A program made the translations under genes and the position numbers. From an uncultured Prevotella sp. (GTDB taxonomy: Bacteria; Bacteroidota; Bacteroidia; Bacteroidales; Bacteroidaceae), in the NCBI GenBank assembly GCA_927910885.1, contig CAKMOD010000155.1:1-9474 (forward strand): a DNA stretch of 9,474 nt, written 5' to 3'. Below, piece after piece: positions 1 through 5,711 of the stretch. Each line of letters opens with the position of its first letter. Within the stretch, counting starts at the first letter, position 1. The notes below the pieces were generated by a model that did no database searches, was not told the origin of the DNA, and saw nothing but the letters and a program-made list of their open reading frames with translations.

Positions 1-1
1 C

Positions 2-16
2 TTTCATGAAATAATT
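2..16. repeat. partial copy of a TTTCATGAAA palindromic motif at the window edge
   Basis: The first bases carry TTTCATGAAATAATT, close to the unit TTTTCATGAAAATAATT of the palindromic array at 7016-7107. It sits downstream of the minus-strand gene, in an intergenic position like the other array. Only one unit is in the window, so it may be the end of a second array or chance in AT-rich DNA. Confidence 0.3.
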
Positions 17-84
17 TGTGCGTGATAGCTTTTAGGAAATAAAAGGATAGAGATAAACATATTATTGGGTACCATTTAGAGGTT

Positions 85-99
85 AAAAGATGCTCTTTT
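85..99 (-). terminator. weak terminator-like hairpin downstream of the broken reductase gene
   Basis: AAAAGA-TGC-TCTTTT forms a 6 bp stem with a 3 base loop, 18 bases past the stop codon of the minus-strand gene. The stem is all A/T apart from one G-C pair and has no long T tract after it, so a termination role is only a guess from position. Confidence 0.25.
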
Positions 100-116
100 C
101 TTTCCTTATAAATCTT

Positions 117-1102
117 TTATTTATTTGTAATTCTTCTTGTAATATCTTCTAAATACTGATAAAAAAATGGAGCTGAAATATTGTTTATTTTTCCTTCTTT
201 ATATACACTATTGCATATATACAATAAGTCGTCAATGTTTCCATGTAATTCCATAATCCTTCTTGTAAGATTATTTGTAGCAAACATACGTTTCATGAAA
301 ATGGCAGAAAGTTGAGCTGGTAGTTTATATACCCATAATTCATTTCTGTAATGTTTCATATTAATACCACGTGAAGCAGCTATTTTTGTTGTCTCACGAA
401 TAGTTTTAATAGTAGTTGCCAATAGGTTTAGAGAGTTCATAAGTTTATGAACTGATGTTATGCTGTCATTTATGTCTCCATTTTTCCCTATGACTGAGAT
501 AACTGCAGCGTTGATAGCCATGTGTATCCATATCCATTCCAACATGTTATAAGGGTTCTCAAGTTTTATGTTAGAGGATTTGAATAGATTGCAGATAGCC
601 TCATAATTTGATATTGTTGTCTTATTTTTAGACTCTATCATGAAATGATCGAATAAACAACAATCAAGTTCAGCCTTTGTGACAAGCCCTTCTCTTTTTA
701 TCTTTATGCAACCTCCAGCAACGGGAAAGGCTAAGATATAATCATATCCTTGCATAATTTTATCAAGATATTGCTTGTCATACCATAGATTACAACATAA
801 GAGTACTGTTCCTTTGAATGCTTCTTTTCGTACAATCTCCATCACATTGGCAATCTTTCCTTGTGAAATACTTATGAAAATCATGTCATATTCTTTCTTT
901 GAGTGTGGATTTACTGTATACTCGTTTTTGACTTGAATACCCTTGATGATTCTCTTCCGTCTAATAATGTAACTTCAATATTGGTTATGTCTTTTTTATT
1001 ACTTCCTTCCCGAATGTAATGTTCAACATTGTGACCAGCCTCTTTAAACACAGAAGCATAAGTTGTTCCGATAACTCCTAATCCTATAATCAATATATCC
1101 AT
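117..1102 (-). pseudogene. ketopantoate reductase (ApbA/PanE)-like oxidoreductase, broken by a one-base frameshift
   Basis: Two adjacent minus-strand frames encode one protein of the 2-dehydropantoate 2-reductase family. The first part (1102 down to about 929) starts MDILIIGLGVIG, a Rossmann GxGxxG dinucleotide loop. The second continues as NEYTVNPHSKKEYDMIFIS and runs to 117. The frames join at a run of five A at 925-929; one more A gives a frame of 329 codons (328 residues), close to the family's usual 300-320. I start at the ATG at 1102 rather than the TTG at 1123 because the Rossmann strand begins immediately after it. The C-terminal segment aligned by eye to the active site reads EWIWIHMAINAA, with W where PanE has catalytic Lys176 and H where it has Asn180, so it is unlikely to be an authentic pantoate-pathway enzyme. 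A TACCTTTG at 1121-1128 on this strand resembles a -7 element, but no -33 partner is visible. The family is fairly secure; whether the break is real is not. Confidence 0.7.
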
Positions 1103-1136
1103 GTTTGTGTTTATTTTTGACAAAGGTAATTAATTA

Positions 1137-1168
1137 TTTGGGCTTTCCTCCTTATTTTTGTAATTTTG
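1137..1168 (+). promoter_or_regulatory. Bacteroidota housekeeping promoter of mutS
   Basis: TTTG at 1137-1140, a 20 base spacer, then TAATTTTG at 1161-1168 match the Bacteroidota primary-sigma consensus TTTG-N19-21-TAnnTTTG exactly. Transcription should start near 1172-1176, giving a leader of about 40 bases. It overlaps the upstream side of the divergent reductase-like gene. Confidence 0.8.
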
Positions 1169-1216
1169 TAAGTCTAAGGATAAAATAAGAAAAGACTTAA
1201 TAAGGAAGTAAAAGAT

Positions 1217-3877
1217 ATGGCAAAAGACGATAAGGGACTTACCCCGATGATGAAACAGTTCTTCTCAATGAAGGCGCAACATCCTGGTGCATTGATGCTC
1301 TTTAGGTGTGGCGACTTCTATGAGACGTATGGTGAAGATGCTGTGGAGTCGGCAAGAATACTCGGTATTACCCTTACACGTCGTAATAATGGTGGTAATG
1401 GCGACTCGATAGAGATGGCTGGTTTCCCACATCATGCCCTTGATACCTATCTTCCTAAACTTATCCGTGCTGGAAAGCGTGTGGCTATCTGCGATCAATT
1501 AGAAGACCCAAAGAAGAAACGTGAGGCTATCAAAGGCAAGAAGGGGCTGTCGGCAATGGACAAGATGGTGAAGCGTGGTATCACAGAACTTGTTACTCCG
1601 GGTGTTGCCATGAGCGACAACGTACTGAACTATAAGGAAAATAACTTCCTTGCTGCGGTACACTTCGGTAAAGGGTCATGTGGTGTCAGTTTCTTAGACA
1701 TATCTACAGGAGAGTTCCTAACTGGTGAAGGCACCTTTGATTACGTTGAAAAGCTATTGGGTAACTTCCAACCAAAGGAGGTACTCTATGACCGTGCAAA
1801 GAAACAAGACTTCGAACGCTACTTCGGTACACGTCTTTGTACGTTCGAGATGGACGATTGGGTGTTTACTGATCAGACGGCACGTCAGAAGCTACTAAAG
1901 CATTTCGGGACGAAGAATCTAAAAGGTTTCGGTGTCGACCATCTGAATAATGGTGTCGTTGCAGCAGGTGCTATTCTACAGTATCTGGAGATAACACAAC
2001 ATACACAAATCAATCATATCACTTCATTAGCACGTATAGAAGAAGATAAATACGTGCGTATGGACCGTTTTACCATCCGTTCTTTGGAGCTGATTGCACC
2101 AATGAATGAGGATGGTTCATCACTTTTGAATGTCATTGATAATACGGTTACGCCAATGGGTGGACGTATGTTACGCCGTTGGATGGTCTTCCCACTGAAG
2201 GATGAAAAGCCTATTAATGAGCGTTTAGACGTGGTTGATTATTTCTTCCGAGAGCCAGATTTCCGCGAGTGTATCAATGAACAGTTCCATCGCATTGGTG
2301 ACTTAGAGCGTATTATATCAAAGGTAGCTGTCGGTCGTGTGTCACCTCGTGAGGTAGTGCAGCTGAAGAATGCCCTTATGGCTATCCAACCGGTTAAGAC
2401 AGCCTGCCTTTATGCGAAGAGCGATACGCTGAAGAGGATTGGTGAACAACTGAACCTCTGTGAGTCCCTACGTGATAGAATAGAGAAAGAGATACAGCCT
2501 GACCCTCCACAGTTGGTCAATAAAGGCGACGTGATAGCCTTAGGTTTTAATCAAGAGCTCGATGATTTGCGTTCTATTCGTGATAATGGAAAGCAGTATC
2601 TGTTAGAGATTCAAGAGAAGGAGATTGCTCAGACAGGTATTACCTCACTGAAAATAGGATTCAATAACGTGTTCGGCTATTACTTGGAGGTGCGCAATAC
2701 CTTTAAAGATAAGGTGCCTGAGAATTGGATTCGTAAGCAGACATTAGCGCAGGCAGAGCGTTATATCACCCCTGAACTTAAGGAATACGAGGAGAAGATA
2801 CTTGGTGCCGATGAGAAGATATTGGCTTTGGAGACTCAGCTTTATATGGAGTTGATACAGGATATGCAGGAGTTTATTCCGCAGATACAGATCAATGCCA
2901 ATCTTATTGCCCATCTCGACTGTCTGCTTTCGTTTATGAAAGTATCTCAGTTGCAGCGTTATGTACGCCCAGTAGTGGACGATTCGGAGGTTATAGACAT
3001 CCTACAGGGTCGCCATCCAGTGATTGAAACACAGTTGCCGATAGGTGAACAGTATGTGCCTAATGATGTATTGCTTGATACGGAACACCAACAGATTATG
3101 ATGATTACGGGTCCGAATATGGCAGGTAAGTCTGCCTTGTTGCGTCAGACAGCCCTTATTGTACTGTTAGCACAGATTGGTTGCTTTGTTCCTGCTGAAC
3201 GAGCACGCATCGGAATGGTGGATAAAATCTTCACACGTGTGGGTGCTTCGGATAACATTTCATTAGGAGAATCAACCTTTATGGTTGAGATGACGGAGGC
3301 TTCAAACATCCTTAATAACGTCACTCCACGCTCTTTAGTACTCTTTGATGAGTTAGGTCGTGGTACAAGTACCTACGATGGTATTAGCATTGCGTGGGCA
3401 ATTGTAGAGTATCTACACGAACATTCGCGTGCACAAGCACGTACCCTCTTTGCTACACACTACCATGAATTGAACGAGATGGAGAAGAATTTCCCTCGTA
3501 TCAAGAACTTCAATGTCTCTGTTAAGCAAGTGGATGGAAAGATAATCTTCGTTCGTAAGTTGGAGAAAGGCGGTAGTGAGCATTCCTTCGGTATTCATGT
3601 AGCGGAGATAGCGGGTATGCCTCGTTCCATTGTTAAGCGTGCAAACGTCATTCTTAAAGAGCTTGAAGCGGATAATGCACAAGTGGGTAGTGTTGGTAAG
3701 GCTGCTGTTGAGCGTCTTGATCAGAGCAGAGAAGGTGTTCAACTCTCCTTCTTCCAACTCGACGATCCCGTCCTCACACAGATTCGTGACGAAATACTCG
3801 GTCTTGATGTCAACAACCTAACACCTGTTGAAGCCCTTAATAAGCTGAATGATATTAAGAAAATCGTAAAGGGTTAG
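1217..3877 (+). CDS. mutS: DNA mismatch repair protein MutS
   Basis: MutS binds base mismatches and small loops in newly copied DNA and, with ATP, recruits MutL to start repair. The protein has 886 residues, usual for Bacteroidota MutS. The N-terminal mismatch-binding domain carries the Phe-x-Glu motif as GDFYE (Phe34, Glu36). The connector, lever and clamp regions follow, then the ABC ATPase domain with Walker A GPNMAGKS at residues 632-639, Walker B LVLFDELGRGTS with Asp711-Glu712, and the ATFATHYHEL-type switch region written here as LFATHYHEL. The C-terminus has the usual helix-turn-helix dimer region ending VEALNKLNDIKKIVKG. The ATG at 1217 is preceded by AAGGAAG at 1202-1208, a good ribosome binding site, and by a consensus promoter. 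It appears to be a single-gene unit ending at the hairpin at 3990-4034. No frameshift or missing key residue is visible. Confidence 0.98.
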   Translation: MAKDDKGLTPMMKQFFSMKAQHPGALMLFRCGDFYETYGEDAVESARILGITLTRRNNGGNGDSIEMAGFPHHALDTYLPKLIRAGKRVAICDQLEDPKKKREAIKGKKGLSAMDKMVKRGITELVTPGVAMSDNVLNYKENNFLAAVHFGKGSCGVSFLDISTGEFLTGEGTFDYVEKLLGNFQPKEVLYDRAKKQDFERYFGTRLCTFEMDDWVFTDQTARQKLLKHFGTKNLKGFGVDHLNNGVVAAGAILQYLEITQHTQINHITSLARIEEDKYVRMDRFTIRSLELIAPMNEDGSSLLNVIDNTVTPMGGRMLRRWMVFPLKDEKPINERLDVVDYFFREPDFRECINEQFHRIGDLERIISKVAVGRVSPREVVQLKNALMAIQPVKTACLYAKSDTLKRIGEQLNLCESLRDRIEKEIQPDPPQLVNKGDVIALGFNQELDDLRSIRDNGKQYLLEIQEKEIAQTGITSLKIGFNNVFGYYLEVRNTFKDKVPENWIRKQTLAQAERYITPELKEYEEKILGADEKILALETQLYMELIQDMQEFIPQIQINANLIAHLDCLLSFMKVSQLQRYVRPVVDDSEVIDILQGRHPVIETQLPIGEQYVPNDVLLDTEHQQIMMITGPNMAGKSALLRQTALIVLLAQIGCFVPAERARIGMVDKIFTRVGASDNISLGESTFMVEMTEASNILNNVTPRSLVLFDELGRGTSTYDGISIAWAIVEYLHEHSRAQARTLFATHYHELNEMEKNFPRIKNFNVSVKQVDGKIIFVRKLEKGGSEHSFGIHVAEIAGMPRSIVKRANVILKELEADNAQVGSVGKAAVERLDQSREGVQLSFFQLDDPVLTQIRDEILGLDVNNLTPVEALNKLNDIKKIVKG

Positions 3878-3906
3878 ACGTTATAAGCACTGATATTGTA
3901 GTTTAT

Positions 3907-3998
3907 AGACAGGGTAAGGAAGACAGAGTAACAGAATAAAGAAGACAAAGTTAGATAATAAGGAAGACAGAGTAACAGATAAACAAAGTACAGGGTAA
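3907..3998. repeat. tandem array of AGACAGAGTAA units, period about 22
   Basis: Five variants of AGACAGAGTAA begin at 3907, 3921, 3943, 3965 and 3988; the last four are spaced 22, 22 and 23 bases. Units two and four extend to an identical 20-mer (AAGGAAGACAGAGTAACAGA at 3916-3935 and 3960-3979). Two inverted copies, TTACTCTGTCT, lie at 4026-4036 and 4046-4056. The array fills the gap after mutS, and its last unit forms the left arm of the terminator hairpin. Confidence 0.75.
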
Positions 3999-4034
3999 CA
4001 TAAGAATAAGTAATAAGTTCTTATGTTACTCTGT
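3990..4034. terminator. strong bidirectional terminator hairpin between convergent genes
   Basis: ACAGGGTAACATAAGAA (3990-4006) pairs with TTCTTATGTTACTCTGT (4018-4034) over 17 positions with one G-T wobble, around an 11 base loop. It is T/C-rich on the plus-strand 3' side and A-rich on the other side. It lies 113 bases after mutS and just past the minus-strand membrane protein gene, so it can serve both. Confidence 0.7.
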
Positions 4035-4045
4035 CTTCTTCCTCT

Positions 4046-4653
4046 TTACTCTGTCTCTTTTGTAAGCTCGTCTATTTGCTGGATAATATCGGAATTAATG
4101 CGTTGCATACGTAGATATATTGATATACTGATAGCCATTCCGATGACTAAACCAACACCACCGCCAACCATTGCACCATAAAATAAGGAAGTATTTGTTC
4201 CTCCATTTGCAGCACTTGAGCCATTGTATAATTCTATAAATAACCATGAAACCCATATTGTCGTAAAGAAGAAACCATATAATAGGGATTTTTTACGGAG
4301 TTTTTCATTCGTTGCATTTGTAGAGATGCTGCTATGAGGTCACCATTCAGAAAGTCTTTCTTATTGACATGGTTAATATAAGCATCAATGCAAACACTGA
4401 AAGTCATAAATATAACGGTGAATCCGTAGAACCACCAAGATAGGTTAAACATCTCCCGAGCTTCATAATAGGCATAATAAATAAATAGTAATGCTAAGAA
4501 TGAAACCCAAGTATATTTCTTCATAAACGACATCTTATTGAGCATTGACTGTCTGATAAGCTTATCGTTGACGAGTGTTTGATTGTCAAGTTTATTCTTG
4601 AGGATATCCAATTGCTGACGCATTTCCTCAAACTCTGTATGCTTTGTTTCCAT
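4046..4653 (-). pseudogene. small multi-pass membrane protein downstream of the sigma factor, frameshifted
   Basis: I do not recognise a named family. The preferred start is the ATG at 4653 (METKHTEFEEM). An in-frame ATG at 4755 exists, but the added residues only translate the 9-base repeat and look spurious. Residues 5-40 are charged and heptad-like, then come hydrophobic helices at about 47-63 and 71-93. The opening frame then runs off to a stop at 4234, while the next frame carries on with KSLLYGFFFTTIWVSWLFIE and FYGAMVGGGVGLVIGMAISI, two more membrane segments, ending at 4046. The shift lies in an A5 run (4301-4305) or an A6 run (4289-4294). Adding one base gives 203 codons: a four-helix protein of 202 residues. 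It follows the ECF sigma gene, so a role linked to sigma control is conceivable, but it shows no anti-sigma motif that I can name. The break may be real, a slip site or a sequencing error. Confidence 0.6.
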
Positions 4654-4697
4654 TGTAGTTTTCTTTTTAATGTGATTGTTAAGCTTTGTAGGGTATT

Positions 4698-4751
4698 GGG
4701 CTAATTGGGCCAATTGGCCTAATAGGGCTAATAAGACCAATAAGACTAATC
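4698..4751. repeat. 9-base tandem repeat, six units
   Basis: Six consecutive 9-mers read GGGCTAATT, GGGCCAATT, GGCCTAATA, GGGCTAATA, AGACCAATA and AGACTAATC, consensus roughly RGGCYAATW. It lies between the sigma factor stop codon (4774) and the likely start of the membrane protein (4653). Since 9 is divisible by 3, it keeps a reading frame open on the minus strand, which creates a false hydrophobic N-terminus there. Confidence 0.85.
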
Positions 4752-4773
4752 CCATTCATTAATGGTTACTCCC

Positions 4774-5268
4774 CTACTCCTCTGTTGTTGTACCTGTTTT
4801 CTTCAATTTCTCTTTGATTCTGAATAGTCTTACGGAGACATTCTTAGTACTGATACCGACGATTTCGCCAATCTCTTCATAGCTCATATTCTCCAACCAA
4901 AGGAGGATGATAGCACGATCGAAAGGACCTAACTGGCTGATACGACGATTAAGTTGCTGTACCTGTCGGCTGTCATCATCACTATCCGTAAAGGGATTGA
5001 TGTTCATCGTAAGTGGAATCGTTTTCCGTTTCCGTTTCTTTCGGTCACATGAGATGCAGGTGTTGAGGCTGATACGATAGAGCCACGTGCGTACATCGCT
5101 TTCTCCTCGGAAGTTCTGCAGACCCTTCCAAAGGTTTATCAGCACCTCTTGAAAGAGGTCGTTCACCTCATCTTCATCCTTTGAGAACATATAGCACACG
5201 GTGTAGATGGTGCTTTTATGTTCTCTCACGATGCGTGAGAAGTCTTGTTCATTTTGTAGGTTGTCCAT
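4774..5268 (-). CDS. ECF-type RNA polymerase sigma factor
   Basis: An alternative sigma factor of the extracytoplasmic-function group, which directs RNA polymerase to a small stress or envelope regulon. The 164 residues are typical. Region 2 covers about residues 11-80, including the DLFQEVLINLWKGL core-binding helix and the FRGESDVRTWLYRISLNTC segment that contacts the -10 element. After a short linker rich in Asp and Ser, region 4 covers about 105-157 with the helix-turn-helix SYEEIGEIVGISTKNVSVRL that reads the -35 element. The start at 5268 gives a compact N-terminus (MDNLQNEQDF) before region 2. The gene is followed after a repeat-filled gap of about 120 bases by a membrane protein gene on the same strand. 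That pairing suggests membrane control of the sigma factor, though no classical anti-sigma zinc motif is seen. It is transcribed away from the retron. Confidence 0.93.
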   Translation of the reverse strand: MDNLQNEQDFSRIVREHKSTIYTVCYMFSKDEDEVNDLFQEVLINLWKGLQNFRGESDVRTWLYRISLNTCISCDRKKRKRKTIPLTMNINPFTDSDDDSRQVQQLNRRISQLGPFDRAIILLWLENMSYEEIGEIVGISTKNVSVRLFRIKEKLKKTGTTTEE

Positions 5269-5292
5269 CTGTTGATAGGTTGATTTTTGCTC

Positions 5293-5323
5293 ATTAGACG
5301 CACGTAGTAAATGAAAAACTACA
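5293..5323 (-). promoter_or_regulatory. possible ECF-type, autoregulated promoter of the sigma gene
   Basis: Upstream of the sigma gene, reading on the minus strand, GTAGTTTTTC (about 5313-5322) is followed about 12 bases on by CGTCTAAT (5293-5300), with 24 bases to the start codon. A T-rich -35 region and a CGTC-type -10 are typical of ECF promoters, and such factors often control themselves. No housekeeping TAnnTTTG is visible here. The match is by eye only. Confidence 0.3.
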
Positions 5324-5376
5324 CAATTGGGATAAAATTTTTTTATTTATCGTGTGCAAAAGTATTGTTTTATGAG

Positions 5377-5433
5377 GATAAATACAAGTCCTTTAAGGCT
5401 TTATTTAGAAGACAAGACAGACTTGTATTCATC
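5377..5433. repeat. inverted repeat in the sigma/retron intergenic region
   Basis: AATACAAGTC (5381-5390) and GACTTGTATT (5420-5429) are perfect inverted copies. The match extends outward to 14 positions with one mismatch (GAT at 5377-5379 against ATC at 5431-5433). The 29 base loop starts with the small palindrome CCTTTAAGG (5390-5398, sharing its first C with the arm). It could be an operator, a transcript hairpin or a remnant boundary. The rest of 5269-5529 is AT-rich and holds nothing else I can identify. Confidence 0.5.
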
Positions 5434-5529
5434 ATTCAAAATATTAGATTACTTGATTTCTAATGATTTATAACCGTTTTACCAAGGCTCAACAAATATT
5501 TTACAGTTATAATTTAATAGTTGAAAAAT

Positions 5530-5560
5530 TTTGCTGTTTTAATTATAATATCTATCTTTG
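5530..5560 (+). promoter_or_regulatory. Bacteroidota housekeeping promoter of the retron RNA
   Basis: TTTG at 5530-5533, a 19 base spacer and TATCTTTG at 5553-5560 match the primary-sigma consensus exactly. The expected transcription start, 4-8 bases past the last G, falls at about 5564-5568, right where the a1 arm of the RNA begins (5567). The same transcript would run on into the reverse transcriptase. Confidence 0.85.
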
Positions 5561-5566
5561 CCACAG

Positions 5567-5687
5567 ATAGGAACGTCTGAAAGAATTAGAAGTGGTTTCC
5601 GGCGTATTCGCTGGAGTTTGATACGAAGTATCGTTTTATTGTTAACGAAGGTTCACAATAAAAGTAATTCCCTTACAGCGTTCCTAT
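5567..5687 (+). ncRNA. retron-like msr-msd RNA with a1/a2 stem
   Basis: The two ends pair: ATAGGAACG (5567-5575) with CGTTCCTAT (5679-5687), then CTG (5577-5579) with CAG (5676-5678), AA with TT, and GAATTA (5583-5588) with TAATTC (5665-5670), about 20 pairs with small bulges. G5589 directly follows this stem, the position of the branching guanosine in known retrons such as Ec86, where a G also follows a stem ending in TTA. Inside are three hairpins: H1 5598-5615 (7 bp, TATT loop), H2 5620-5632 (GATAC, GAA loop, GTATC) and H3 5634-5663 (9 bp, one mismatch, 3 bp, GAAG loop). H3 abuts a2, as an msd stem should. The msDNA would then be about 30 bases if H3 alone is copied, or nearly 50 with H2. 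This is a prediction from pairing and gene context; no known retron RNA was compared beyond memory. Confidence 0.8.
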
Positions 5688-5711
5688 TTTTTTGTTTAAA
5701 ACAAACGCACT

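Noticed and set aside
290..302. TTTCATGAAAAT inside the reductase-like gene as another copy of the palindromic repeat
   Set aside because: It is a single short match within coding sequence (Phe-Met-Lys codons on the minus strand) with no flanking symmetry or periodicity.
925..929. Programmed -1 frameshift in the reductase-like gene
   Set aside because: The A run allows a slip, but there is no obvious downstream hairpin or pseudoknot, and a single-piece enzyme has no reason to need one; a lost base is simpler.
3413..3757. Minus-strand open frame inside mutS
   Set aside because: It lies wholly antisense to the conserved MutS ATPase and C-terminal coding region and encodes nothing recognisable.
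4654..4755. Upstream start giving the membrane protein a signal-like N-terminus
   Set aside because: The added 34 residues mostly translate the 9-base repeat; the ATG at 4653 gives a more natural N-terminus.
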